Source: Candidatus Aalborgicola defluviihabitans (lineage in GTDB: Bacteria > Pseudomonadota > Gammaproteobacteria > Burkholderiales > Burkholderiaceae_C). Taken from it: 64,000 nt of DNA. Position 1 is the stretch's first letter, and each line of letters begins with the position of its first letter. The DNA lies in assembly GCA_016705575.1 (NCBI GenBank), contig JADIXX010000001.1:868001-932000 (forward strand), given 5' to 3'. Of the stretch, positions 35,888 through 44,711 are shown piece after piece. Under the pieces are notes generated by a model, which did not search any database, was not told where the DNA came from, and saw nothing but the letters and a program-made list of their open reading frames with translations. The position numbers and the translations under genes are program-made.

Positions 35888-36505
35888 TCCTGCAAGTAAA
35901 CCCAGCGTCGGAAGAAGGCGCTTAGGTCTATACCGCTGGATGCCTCCATAGCCCGCTGGAAGTCTGCAGTTTCAACCGATTGGCCCCAGTGCGTGCGTGT
36001 GTAGCGGGCAAACCCCTTCCAGAATCGTTCTTCTCCCATCAGCTTGCGCAGTTCGTGGACGACCAGTGTGCCCTTGTCGTAGACCAGTGAACGGTCGGCT
36101 GCAGTTGGGGCATCCCAGTCAGGAAACACCAGTGGGCGGTCCAAGCCGGCGTCTTTGAGGCCTTTGTATTTGGTCGGTGCAGCTTCGATCTGTTCATCGT
36201 CGGCTGGCTGCTGCAACGGCGCACGCGGATTGCCATTGCCCACACTGACCAATTGGGATGGCAAAACCAGGGCCAGCATCAAACTGGCGCGCACCGAGGG
36301 GGCATCCGGGCAGGGAGTCCACTGGCTGGTTGAAAACGCTGTAGCCACCTACCACCTGCAGGCTGCCGACAATGGTCTTGGTTTCAAACCGGGGTTGCAG
36401 TTGCAGCGCAAAGTGCTGAACGCTCCAGCCCTGTTGCGCCCAAGCCGACACGGGCAAGAGCAGCAGAGCCACCAACACCTTCAAGACTCTGGCAAAGCAT
36501 TTCAT
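35884..36505 (-). pseudogene. Internally deleted M1-family aminopeptidase
   Basis: The N-terminal piece (from ATG 36505) has a signal peptide, VLVALLLLPVSAWA-QQ, and the first beta strands, HFALQLQPRFETKTIVGSLQV. After about 36350 the coding jumps to another frame that reads the C-terminal part of the M1 catalytic domain: DRPLVFPDWDAPTAADRS, LVYDKGTLVVHELRKLMG, FWKGFARYTRTHWGQSV and FFRRWVYLQD-stop. Everything between, including the GAMEN-type and HExxH zinc motifs, is missing, so no active enzyme can be made. A deletion of several hundred codons with loss of frame explains it. Confidence 0.8.
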
Positions 36506-36589
36506 AGCGGCTGCACGCGCACAGTGTCTGGATTCTGGAGCCAGGCTACGCTCTGGACCTTTACGCGGCCAGCTAGTTTGTTGATAAAA

Positions 36590-36642
36590 TTGGCCGCTAG
36601 CCCTCGTATCCATTACGTTGGCAGCTACTGAATTAATAGTAT
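36590..36642 (+). repeat. Dispersed intergenic repeat, copy D
   Basis: TTGGCCGCTAGCCCTCGTATCC, spacer, GCTACTGAATTAATAGT. Same family as the other copies; lies upstream of the M1 relic's start and downstream of the EAL gene. Confidence 0.7.
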
Positions 36643-36738
36643 TTACAAGGCCCGGCAGGTAGTTGAAGAGCAGGCGACATGTTGGGCGTGGGAAAAATCA
36701 AACCCTCCAACCATGCGATTACTGTATTGCCCCAAAAC

Positions 36739-37932
36739 TCAGATGGATCTATTCCAATCCTTTACCCAGTCCAGATATTCCTCGGAAGGCATCGGTCGGG
36801 CAATCAGGTACCCCTGCACGGTATGGCAGTCCAACTGCCGCAACATGTCCCAGTCCGCTTGGGTTTCCACTCCTTCGGCAACGGAGCAGATATTGAGTTT
36901 CCTGGCCATTCCCAGGCTGGCTTCCAGTATGACTCTGGCGGATTCTTGTCTGCTCGCATTGGCCACAAACGACTGATCAATCTTGAGCTCGGTAAACGCA
37001 ATGCGGATGAGTTGCTGCATGGAAGAGTAGCCCGTTCCGTAGTCGTCAATCGACAAGCCGAATCCTTTCATGCGCAATCGTGCAAGGTTTTCCAGCGTAT
37101 GGCCCACATCTGTGGTCAATGCCGACTCTGTCACCTCCACCACGACATCGCGCGGTTCGACATGGTGTGCGCGTACGAGTTCGATCACATGATCGGCGGT
37201 GCGCACATCCACCAGGGATCGAATCGACAGGTTGATGGAGACGGATCCGTCTATGCCGTGGGCCGCCCAGGTCCGGCGAAATGCTGCAGTCTTCTCGACC
37301 ATGGTCTCGGTCAGCGTACCGATCTTTCCTTGCAGCTCAAGCGTTGGAATGAAGTCGCAAGGTGCAACTAGCCCGTATTGACGGTGGTTCCATCGCGCCA
37401 GCGATTCGGCGCCTGAGACTCGGCGGGTCGCCATTTCGATCTTGGGTTGGTAGTACGGCTCGAATTCGCCATCCCTCAGCCCTGCAAGTATTTCCTCCAA
37501 AGTAAACACTGGGCTTGTGCGGTGCGGTAGCTGGCTCGCAAGTATGCTGTGCCGTGCGATGATGGGGAGCAACTTGTCAGGCGTAAGGGGCTTTTCCAGC
37601 ACACCCAACAAATTGATCCCGTAGGCTTCTGCCATGGTTTGAATGGATGCAAGCAGATTGCGATCAAGCGCGCTGGCGAGAATAATGGAGACGCGAACGC
37701 CACTTTCCCCCAAGTTGCGAACAAAGGCCATTCCATCCATGCCTGGCATGTCCAGGTCGCTGATGATAATGTCGACGGGCTTGCCGGGCTCCTGCAGAAT
37801 TGCCAAAGCGCCCACACCATCCTTCGCTTCATAGATCGCGTTTGCGCCAATTCCGTGCAGGATTCTGACCAGCATTTTTCGCTGAAAGTCATGGTCTTCA
37901 ACAACCAGAAAGTTCAACCTCGCGATTGCCAT
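36739..37932 (-). CDS. Response regulator with EAL domain (RocR-like c-di-GMP phosphodiesterase)
   Basis: 397 residues. The receiver domain (1-125) has FLVVEDHDFQR, phospho-acceptor D59 in IIISDLDMPGMDG and K in GVLEKPLTPDK. The EAL domain (about 145-390) has ESL in place of EAL (GAESLARWNH), keeping the metal-ligand Glu. It also has VSINLS, VVVEVTESAL, the DDYGTGYSS loop, ELKIDQSFV and VAEGVETQ, so all catalytic elements seem present. It should hydrolyse c-di-GMP under control of phosphorylation, as RocR does. The next gene upstream (34 bases) is a hybrid kinase, its likely partner. Confidence 0.9.
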   Translation of the reverse strand: MAIARLNFLVVEDHDFQRKMLVRILHGIGANAIYEAKDGVGALAILQEPGKPVDIIISDLDMPGMDGMAFVRNLGESGVRVSIILASALDRNLLASIQTMAEAYGINLLGVLEKPLTPDKLLPIIARHSILASQLPHRTSPVFTLEEILAGLRDGEFEPYYQPKIEMATRRVSGAESLARWNHRQYGLVAPCDFIPTLELQGKIGTLTETMVEKTAAFRRTWAAHGIDGSVSINLSIRSLVDVRTADHVIELVRAHHVEPRDVVVEVTESALTTDVGHTLENLARLRMKGFGLSIDDYGTGYSSMQQLIRIAFTELKIDQSFVANASRQESARVILEASLGMARKLNICSVAEGVETQADWDMLRQLDCHTVQGYLIARPMPSEEYLDWVKDWNRSI

Positions 37933-37966
37933 CGCTCCCTCCTCACTATTTTTTATCTGCCCAATT

Positions 37967-40612
37967 TTAAGTCTGCTCTATCACATTCGTGAGGAAGGCA
38001 TTGAGCTTTTCCCACTCCTTGTCAAACGCACCCATGTTGCCCAGGACTGTCGTCCAATCATTGGCTCGACTGGCCTTATCCAAGCGCTCGCCGACGGCTG
38101 CCAGTCCGATGGCGCCCACCATTGCGCTGGCACCCTTGATCCGATGCGCAGCAATAGTCAACTGGGCCATATCGCTGTTCTCAACCGCGAGTCTTAGCTG
38201 GGCAATGTCTTCAACGGCAGCACGCCGAAAGTCCTTGAGTATATGGCGTTCGTCTGCAGCATCTCCACCGGCAACGGCTACCAACACCGTTGGATCAAAC
38301 ACGCCACTGCCCACCGTCGCGTACGTTGGTTTACCAACGATTCCCTCAGATGGTCCATGTTCGTGCGGTATGGGAAGCCACTGATCGAGCTTCTTCAAAA
38401 TCTCGGATAACTCGACGGGCTTGACCATGTAGTCGTCCATCCCGGCTGCCATGCATTTTTCGTTTTCGCCGTCCAATGCATTGGCGGTACAGGCGATGAT
38501 GGGAGTGCGGGCCTTGCCGGTACTGGCTTCAATCTCACGGATTCGGCGGGTTAAATCGTAGCCGTCCATTTCCGGCATGTTGCAATCAGTGATTAACAGT
38601 CCATAGCGCCCCGACTTCCATTTTTCCAAGGCGTCGACCCCGTGCACGGCGCTCTCGGCCGCATAACCCAGCGCATGCACTTGGCGCATCAGTACGGCCC
38701 GGTTGGTGGAGTGGTCGTCGGCCACCAGCACCAAGGTTCCCTCCGCTTGTGCCTGTTTCGCATTGGGCGCGGCACGCCGCATACTTGTTGTAGTGCTAAG
38801 CCAATCGCGGTCGGCACGGCTATCGCGGCCTGGCAAGTCCTTGGCATCAGCCGTCGGCAACCACAGTGTGAGAAACATGGTCGTGCCTTTGCCAAGCTCG
38901 CTTTGCATTTCGACCGAACCGCCCATCAGATCAGCGAGCCGTCGACAGATCGTAAGGCCCAATCCGGTACCACCCATCCGTGGGGCCACCTTGTTTTCGA
39001 TCTGGATAAAAGGCTGAAACAAGCGCTTTTGGTCTTCTTCCGAAATTCCGATGCCCTTGTCCACCACCGAAAATCGCACACGCTCAGAGTTGTTCGCCTG
39101 ATCGATCAGTTCTGCCTTGACCTCGATGACGCCTTGCGACGTGAATTTGAGTGCATTGCTGACGAAGTTGTTGAGAATTTGACGCAGCCTCGTGGGGTCT
39201 ACCCACACGGCAGGGCTGATATGCGGGTCTACATTGCGCTTGATCAACAAGCCAAGGCTGCTGGCGTTTCCTGAAAAGATGTTGTGAACATCTCCGATCA
39301 GATCCTCGATCGATACCACTTCAGGGCGAACTTCCATCCTGCCGGCCTCAATCTTTGAAAAATCCAGGACGTCATCAATGATGCGCAGCAAGGACTTACT
39401 GGACATGCGCACAATGGCCAGCGACGTGTATTGCTCGGCATCGAGCCGAGTCAGGCTCAGCAACTCCAGCATTCCGAGGACACCGTTCATGGGTGTTCGA
39501 ATTTCATGGCTCATGGTCGCAAGAAACGTACTCTTGGCGCGATTCGCCGAATCGGACGCTTCCTTGGCTTCCTGTAATGCCAATTCCATTCGTTTTTTCC
39601 CGGTAATGTCGGCCACATACACGTTCATGACGATACTGCCATCGCTTTCCCGCTGAAGTGAAGCTTCCTGGTGCAGCCACTTGTCGGTGTTGTCGCCACG
39701 CTTGACCCGGTAATCGTGTTGAAAAGCAGAAAGGTTCTTCTTGGCATCGTCTAAAGTTGCGAGGAAGTCCGTTTTGTCTCGGTCGTCAATGGCACCCACA
39801 ATCTCATCCCATCCCGGCGTATCCTCCGTGCCATGGCTCGCCGCGATCCCATGGACACTGCGTAGATTGACACTGGAAAAAGTGATCTCTGACAGATCAG
39901 ATGGGGATTGCCGCAACTGGTACATGGCACCAGGCAGACTGTCGGCCATCGCTCGCAGCCTGTTTTCGATCTGCGCGCGCACACGTGCTTGGTGAGAAAA
40001 ACCCAGGTATCCCGGAATCAGGACCAGCATGCCGATCAACGTGCTGCCTAGCAGCACGAACAAAGTGATGTCCTGAAGATGTTCCGCAGTTGCATGGCGC
40101 AACTTCAACAGGTCAAGCTCCTCCTGGCGCAGTGCTTCGGTTATTTCAAAGACCTTCTCCGTGGTCTGTTTGCCGATGTCGGACACGGCAATCGTCTGAT
40201 CCACTGCCTGGCCCTGGATGCGCCGCAGCCCGGCATCGTCATGCATGATCGCAAACCGCTTGGCGACCATGTCCTCCAGCAATGGCATCTTGCCGCGTTG
40301 CTTGGCGTTATCCATTGTCATCTTCTTGACAAATTGCACTGAGGTGTTGGCTTTGCCGATGGTGCGATCGCGTTCGGTCAAGAATATTTCGTTGCCCGAC
40401 AGAAGGTAGCCGCGTTGCGCAGATTCCGCCGCACTGACGGAGGCATCGATGTCGGTCAAAGCGCGCAACACTTCTTGACTATGGTTGCCCCACCGCGAGG
40501 ACTCCAATTGGCTTTGGCTCACTGCATAGAGCGTCCCGCCCATAACTAGAATCACCAGCATCGCAAGCGCGAAGCCTATGTGGGCCACGTACCTCGTGAC
40601 AGGTGCTGCCAT
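37967..40612 (-). CDS. Hybrid sensor histidine kinase with CHASE3-like sensor, receiver and Hpt domains
   Basis: 881 residues from ATG 40612, with GGAG upstream. Two membrane segments (about 12-32 and 180-200) flank a helical periplasmic CHASE3-like domain (SVSAAESAQRGYLLSGNE). A PAS-like region follows at about 220-345, then HisKA (FLATMSHEIRTPMNGVLGM), HATPase (NFVSNALKF; DKGIGISEED; GGTGLGLTICRRLADL), a receiver (LITDCNMPEMDGYD) and an Hpt domain with histidine in AAHRIKGASAMVG. The Hpt domain should pass phosphate on, probably to the REC-EAL protein encoded next. Confidence 0.93.
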   Translation of the reverse strand: MAAPVTRYVAHIGFALAMLVILVMGGTLYAVSQSQLESSRWGNHSQEVLRALTDIDASVSAAESAQRGYLLSGNEIFLTERDRTIGKANTSVQFVKKMTMDNAKQRGKMPLLEDMVAKRFAIMHDDAGLRRIQGQAVDQTIAVSDIGKQTTEKVFEITEALRQEELDLLKLRHATAEHLQDITLFVLLGSTLIGMLVLIPGYLGFSHQARVRAQIENRLRAMADSLPGAMYQLRQSPSDLSEITFSSVNLRSVHGIAASHGTEDTPGWDEIVGAIDDRDKTDFLATLDDAKKNLSAFQHDYRVKRGDNTDKWLHQEASLQRESDGSIVMNVYVADITGKKRMELALQEAKEASDSANRAKSTFLATMSHEIRTPMNGVLGMLELLSLTRLDAEQYTSLAIVRMSSKSLLRIIDDVLDFSKIEAGRMEVRPEVVSIEDLIGDVHNIFSGNASSLGLLIKRNVDPHISPAVWVDPTRLRQILNNFVSNALKFTSQGVIEVKAELIDQANNSERVRFSVVDKGIGISEEDQKRLFQPFIQIENKVAPRMGGTGLGLTICRRLADLMGGSVEMQSELGKGTTMFLTLWLPTADAKDLPGRDSRADRDWLSTTTSMRRAAPNAKQAQAEGTLVLVADDHSTNRAVLMRQVHALGYAAESAVHGVDALEKWKSGRYGLLITDCNMPEMDGYDLTRRIREIEASTGKARTPIIACTANALDGENEKCMAAGMDDYMVKPVELSEILKKLDQWLPIPHEHGPSEGIVGKPTYATVGSGVFDPTVLVAVAGGDAADERHILKDFRRAAVEDIAQLRLAVENSDMAQLTIAAHRIKGASAMVGAIGLAAVGERLDKASRANDWTTVLGNMGAFDKEWEKLNAFLTNVIEQT

Positions 40613-40805
40613 GGTGACTCCGATCGTGAACCGTGGAGCCCATAGTACATCCAAATTTTGCCGTCCACGGTGTTATCCGCCAGGGCCTCAAAATTGAGTG
40701 CGGCACGATGATAGAGATAGCTTTTCGCTGCTTTGGGATGGTCAGGCAGGCGCCTAAGAAATAAAATAGAGTACTCTGTCCAATAGAGCATATGATTTGC
40801 CAACC

Positions 40806-41369
40806 ATGCCAGACCACATGACCATCACCCCCGAACAAGCCGGTGCAGCGCTCCGGTCAATCGAAGATGCCAGCCGCCACAGCGCAATCCTGCTCCGGTA
40901 TCGCCGCGCTGCGCCTTTTTTTATCCTGTGGGGCTGCTGCTGGGCCTTGGCTTATGGGCTGTGCAATTTCTATCCAAACCACATGGGTGTGATCTGGAGC
41001 GTCAGTGATGTCATCGGCATACTTGGCTCATGGCGCATCATGCGGGCCCGTCCGATCACAGCCCGCCACCATGGCGCTTGGCGGCTCATGGCCGCCGTGG
41101 CCGTGGTGGCAGCCTTTGTTGCGGCCAGTTTTTCGGTGCTTGCGCCGCAGTCCGGGCAACAGGTGGCCACGTTTATCACCCTGGTTTTTGCCGCAGCCTA
41201 TGCGCTGTTTGGCATTTGGGCCGGCTGGCGGCTGGTAGTGATTGGGGGCCTGGTGGCATGTATTGCACTGGCTGCGTTTTTCTGGGCTGACGCCCAATTT
41301 AACCTGTGGATGGGCATGGCCGGCGGTGGCGGACTCGTTGCCGTGGGTTTCTGGCTGCGTCGCGCATGA
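40806..41369 (+). CDS. Four-to-five-pass membrane protein, function unknown
   Basis: About 187 residues from ATG 40806 (another ATG at 40818). A short cytoplasmic N-terminus (TPEQAGAALRSIEDASRHS) precedes hydrophobic segments PFFILWGCCWALAYGL, AAVAVVAAFVAASFSVLA, FITLVFAAAYALFGIWAG and VVIGGLVACIALAAFFWA. Its stop codon is one base before the start of a winged-helix regulator. This pairing of a small membrane protein with a HTH_34 regulator is common and suggests joint regulation; the role is not known. Confidence 0.75.
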   Translation: MPDHMTITPEQAGAALRSIEDASRHSAILLRYRRAAPFFILWGCCWALAYGLCNFYPNHMGVIWSVSDVIGILGSWRIMRARPITARHHGAWRLMAAVAVVAAFVAASFSVLAPQSGQQVATFITLVFAAAYALFGIWAGWRLVVIGGLVACIALAAFFWADAQFNLWMGMAGGGGLVAVGFWLRRA

Positions 41370-41370
41370 C

Positions 41371-41670
41371 ATGGCTGAACTCGACAGCGTCATCCACCAA
41401 CCAATACGCCTCAAAATTATGGCTGCACTCAATGCCTGCCCCGACGGCGAGTTTATTGACTTCGTAGCGCTCAAGGCCATTGTGGGTGCTACCGACGGCA
41501 ACCTCGGTGCCCACTTGGGCACGCTGGAAACTGCGGGCCATGTGGCCATTGAAAAAGACTTTGTTGGCAAAAAGCCGCGTACCCGGATACAACTCACCCG
41601 CCAGGGCCGGCGCGGGTTTGCGGTCTATGTCGAACAGCTGCGGAGTATTTTGGACGGTACCTCCCCCTGA
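41371..41670 (+). CDS. Winged-helix transcriptional regulator (HTH_34/MarR-like)
   Basis: 99 residues. MAELDSVIHQPIRLKIMAAL opens the winged helix, followed by the recognition region GATDGNLGAHLGTLETAGHV and wing EKDFVGKKPRTRIQLTRQGR. The family (PF13601) regulates adjacent membrane-protein genes. It begins one base after the stop of the membrane protein and is followed within 41 bases by an exported protein, so the three probably form one operon. Confidence 0.85.
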   Translation: MAELDSVIHQPIRLKIMAALNACPDGEFIDFVALKAIVGATDGNLGAHLGTLETAGHVAIEKDFVGKKPRTRIQLTRQGRRGFAVYVEQLRSILDGTSP

Positions 41671-41711
41671 ACCCGTTTCCTTGCCCCTTCTTTAACCCAC
41701 GGAGACTTGTC

Positions 41712-42305
41712 ATGAAAAAAAACTCGTTTGTGCTCGGCTGCATTGGCTTCGTTCTACAGGCCTGCTTGGCGCTACCGGGCGCTTATGCACAGGGTGGGCC
41801 TGACCTAGCGGCCACGCTCAACGCGCAGAAGGACGCACTCAAAACCATGGCCTTTATGGATGGCGAATGGCGCGGCAGTGCCTGGACGCTGGGACGCGAC
41901 GGTAAGCGCCATGACATTACCCAAACCGAGCGCATTGGCCCGTTGCTGGACGGCTCCATCAAGCTGATCGAAGGGCGCGGCTACAACGCAGATGGCAGCA
42001 CCGGGTTTAACGCCTTTGGTGTGTTGGCGTTCGATCCCACGACCAAAACGTGGACGCTGACCTCTTGGGCGCAGGGACATCAGGGCGAATTCGTACTGAC
42101 ACCCAAGCCAGATGGATACGTTTGGACCATCCCAGCCGGGCCTAACGCGACCATTCGATATACGGCCGTTGTAAAGGGCGACACCTACAAGGAAATTGGG
42201 GAATATTTGGCCGAAGGTAAACCACCACACCAGACCTTCGAGATGAACCTGACCCGTGTCGGCCCCAGCGCCTGGCCCGGCGCGGGGGGCCTAGGTCCCA
42301 AATAG
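41712..42305 (+). CDS. Exported DUF1579-like protein
   Basis: 197 residues. GGAGACTTGTC precedes the ATG; signal peptide FVLGCIGFVLQACLALPGAYA-QG. The mature part resembles the DUF1579 (lipocalin-like) pattern: MAFMDGEWRGSAWTL, GRGYNADGSTGFNAFGVLAFDPTTKTWTLTSW and the closing EMNLTRVGP. Possibly binds or senses a small ligand. Third gene of the membrane protein/regulator operon. Confidence 0.65.
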   Translation: MKKNSFVLGCIGFVLQACLALPGAYAQGGPDLAATLNAQKDALKTMAFMDGEWRGSAWTLGRDGKRHDITQTERIGPLLDGSIKLIEGRGYNADGSTGFNAFGVLAFDPTTKTWTLTSWAQGHQGEFVLTPKPDGYVWTIPAGPNATIRYTAVVKGDTYKEIGEYLAEGKPPHQTFEMNLTRVGPSAWPGAGGLGPK

Positions 42306-42334
42306 TTGATCTTGCCACGGGGTGTGAGTGAATA

Positions 42335-42395
42335 TTGGCTCTAGCCCTCGTCGCCATTCAATTTGTTGCTACAAACACCATAGCATTTCAGTAAA
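42335..42395 (+). repeat. Dispersed intergenic repeat, copy E
   Basis: TTGGCTCTAGCCCTCGTCGCC, spacer, GTTGCTACAAACACCATAGC and the tail ATTTCAGTAAAG. Lies between the DUF1579-like gene and the convergent GMC dehydrogenase gene. Confidence 0.65.
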
Positions 42396-42490
42396 GAGCT
42401 CAGATGCCACAGCAGGTTGTGCAAAAACAGAGATACAAATCAGGAGGTTTGGCGCTAATGGCTCAATAGGGTTGTGAGCGATCAACTGAG

Positions 42491-44107
42491 TCAGCGCAGG
42501 CTGTCTTGTATGGCGCTCACCGCGCGCAGGCTGAGAGCAGCAATCGTCAAGGTCGGATTGGCCGTTCCGGTGGTTGGAAATACCCCCGCACCGACCATGA
42601 ACAAATTGCGGTGATCATGGCTGCACAAGGATGCATCTACAACGGAGGTCCGGGGGTCTGCACCCATGCGCGTCGTGCCCATGATGTGACCGGCGCCGAA
42701 ATAGGTCGGTGCATGCTCAAGCCCGGTCGCCTGCATGCGCGCGAAAATGTCCGTGTGGGCGCGGCGGGCCTCCACCATGCCATTCTTCACATACTCACTG
42801 ACGCTATACGCAATGTGCGGCAGTGGCACACCGTACATATCCCGTGCGCTCTTGTCCAGGCTCACGCGATTGTCCGGGTCGGGCTCTTGCTCCATCAGGG
42901 AGGCGATGCGCATATGACGCGAAGCCGCATCTGCCGTGGCCGTCTTGATGGCCTGGCCCTGCAGCCCTTGCTTTGCGAAGTCTGCAGCGGTGCTGCCAGG
43001 GGCGCCTGTTGGCCATGACCATCCATCGTTGCCGATTTCAATGCGGAAGGCACTGCGCTGCTGGCGAAACGCGCCGTCGCGCAGGTTTTCAATGCCCGAG
43101 GTAGAGAGCGGACCCCGGTAGGGATACACCGGCTCTTTGGACAAGGCCCAGGAAAGCTGCACGGGGTGATCCATCAGGTTGCGACCGACCTGGTCGGAGC
43201 TGTTGGCAACACCGTTGGGCATGGCCGGATTTTGCGAGGCCAGCAGCAGGCGCGGTGTCTCAATGGCGTTGCAGGCCAGCACGACCACCCTAGCGCGAAA
43301 CACCCCTTCGCTATTGTCCCAGCGCCGAAAGCGCACGGACGAAATCAGGCCGTCAGGCCCAACATCGAGTTGGACTGCCGTGCTGCGTTCCAGCAGCATG
43401 GCACCCGCTGCGACAGCCTTGCCAAGATGCACTGTGGCATCGTATTTTGCCTGCACCGGGCACACCGGGATGCAGCTGGAACTGCCGCAGCAGGCCATGC
43501 GTTCATCGCGAAATTCAGAATTGCGCGCCTGCGGCGTGGACCGAACCTGATACGGACTGTCTTCCAATGCCCGGCCCATCACGGTGTCCAGGTAAGACGG
43601 CGGAATTTTGGCCATCGGAAAAGCGCTGCTGCGCGGCGAACCGAGGTCTTGCGAATCATCACCCGACACGCCGAGCTCCTGTTCAGCCTGACCATAAAAC
43701 GGCTCCAGCTGCGCGTAGGAAATCGGCCAATCTAACCCGCGACCATAGCGTGTGTGCAGCGCAAAGTCGGATGGCAACAGGCGCAAACAGGTGCCCAGCC
43801 AATGCCACGTCGTACCGCCCACCAGTTTCAAATACGTGCTCTTGAACAAATCTGGCCCGCTTTGCTGGTACCAGCCCTTGGGCTCGTGCGTCAGCGGGTG
43901 CATGGCTTGCGGCACGGGTGGGTAGGCAGACTCCGGCACCTTGATCAGTGCCTTCCAGTAGGTCTGCACGGCTTCGGTGCGGTTTACCGGCGCACCGGCC
44001 TCCATGATGCAGACCTTCACACCGGTGGCGGCCAGCTTGGCAGCGACCAGCGCACCGGCAACGCCAGAGCCCACGACAAGAACATCTGCAGAAAAGGGAG
44101 TTGTCAT
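42491..44107 (-). CDS. GMC-family FAD-dependent dehydrogenase, large subunit
   Basis: 538 residues. FAD-binding GSGVAGALVAAKLA with acidic end of strand 2 in CIMEAGAP. GMC elements include KLVGGTTWHWLG, and the membrane-bound sugar dehydrogenase cluster CCGSSSCIPVCPVQAKYDATVHL, whose cysteines resemble those of the gluconate/sorbitol type. The active-site region is HIMGTTRMG with GAGVFPTTGTANPTLTIAAL at the C-terminus. It oxidises an alcohol or sugar and passes electrons on. The small subunit is encoded 9 bases upstream. No signal peptide, so it is probably exported in complex with that Tat-type subunit. Confidence 0.88.
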   Translation of the reverse strand: MTTPFSADVLVVGSGVAGALVAAKLAATGVKVCIMEAGAPVNRTEAVQTYWKALIKVPESAYPPVPQAMHPLTHEPKGWYQQSGPDLFKSTYLKLVGGTTWHWLGTCLRLLPSDFALHTRYGRGLDWPISYAQLEPFYGQAEQELGVSGDDSQDLGSPRSSAFPMAKIPPSYLDTVMGRALEDSPYQVRSTPQARNSEFRDERMACCGSSSCIPVCPVQAKYDATVHLGKAVAAGAMLLERSTAVQLDVGPDGLISSVRFRRWDNSEGVFRARVVVLACNAIETPRLLLASQNPAMPNGVANSSDQVGRNLMDHPVQLSWALSKEPVYPYRGPLSTSGIENLRDGAFRQQRSAFRIEIGNDGWSWPTGAPGSTAADFAKQGLQGQAIKTATADAASRHMRIASLMEQEPDPDNRVSLDKSARDMYGVPLPHIAYSVSEYVKNGMVEARRAHTDIFARMQATGLEHAPTYFGAGHIMGTTRMGADPRTSVVDASLCSHDHRNLFMVGAGVFPTTGTANPTLTIAALSLRAVSAIQDSLR

Positions 44108-44116
44108 ATCAGTTGC

Positions 44117-44539
44117 TCACGCCGTGGCTGGAGGGTTGGACCAGTAGCCAAATGCACCGCCGCATTGGCCGGGGGGGTGCAGAAAATCTGCGCTGTGCCA
44201 GACCAGTGCTTCGTCATGTGTGACAACCACCGGGCCAGCCGCTGTTTGGCTCACACCGCTATACCAGGCGGCAATGATTTCTGCGTCTAGTGCCGGGCTC
44301 CGTGTCGTGTTCGCAGCGAGTTGGCCCGGCCCCGGCTGTGCACCTTGCGCCTGAAACGATTTGAGCAACATTGCACCGACGCCAGCGCTCAGAGCCGAAA
44401 CCGGAAACCCCGTCAGGCGCGCAGACAACGCCAGAAAATCACCCACCGGCCCAGCCGCCTGTGCAACGCCCAGCTGGGGCCATCCGGCGGTGGCCGTCGC
44501 TACAGTGGAAAGCAAAATAGTGCGTCGACGAATCGTCAT
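44117..44539 (-). CDS. FAD-SLDH-type dehydrogenase small subunit, Tat signal
   Basis: 140 residues. The N-terminus MTIRRRTILLSTVATATAG is Tat-like (RRR-T-I-L-L). The C-terminal part has the small-subunit signature DFLALSARLTGFPVSAL, GQLAANTTRSPALDAEIIAAWYSGVSQ and the conserved GGAFGYWSNPPA. This subunit carries the GMC subunit to the periplasm and anchors it. The cytochrome c subunit usually encoded with these two genes is not present here. Confidence 0.85.
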   Translation of the reverse strand: MTIRRRTILLSTVATATAGWPQLGVAQAAGPVGDFLALSARLTGFPVSALSAGVGAMLLKSFQAQGAQPGPGQLAANTTRSPALDAEIIAAWYSGVSQTAAGPVVVTHDEALVWHSADFLHPPGQCGGAFGYWSNPPATA

Positions 44540-44572
44540 GGCAGTTCCTTCATCCGTCTCATCAAAACTAAC

Positions 44573-44692
44573 TCAGGCACGCTCCGCAGTGCTCACATGC
44601 AGCAGTGCCAAACCGGTCAGCACCACCATACCCACCAGTGCCATGTGCGAGCCGCGCAATGCGGCGCGGCTGCTGGTGTAGTCGAAAAACAT
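44573..44692 (-). CDS. Possible 39-residue membrane peptide
   Basis: FFDYTSSRAALRGSHMALVG followed by MVVLTGLALLHVSTAERA, one membrane segment after a short polar N-terminus. The ATG at 44692 has a weak AGGG site. It sits between the dipeptidase and the dehydrogenase small subunit on the same strand with short gaps. Too short to assign; could be a small subunit or chance. Confidence 0.35.
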   Translation of the reverse strand: MFFDYTSSRAALRGSHMALVGMVVLTGLALLHVSTAERA

Positions 44693-44711
44693 AGGCTGAC
44701 CCTGTGGTGAT

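Noticed and set aside
40576..40838. Small minus-strand ORFs between the hybrid kinase and the membrane protein
   Set aside because: No ribosome site, family match or conserved composition; region likely holds promoters only.
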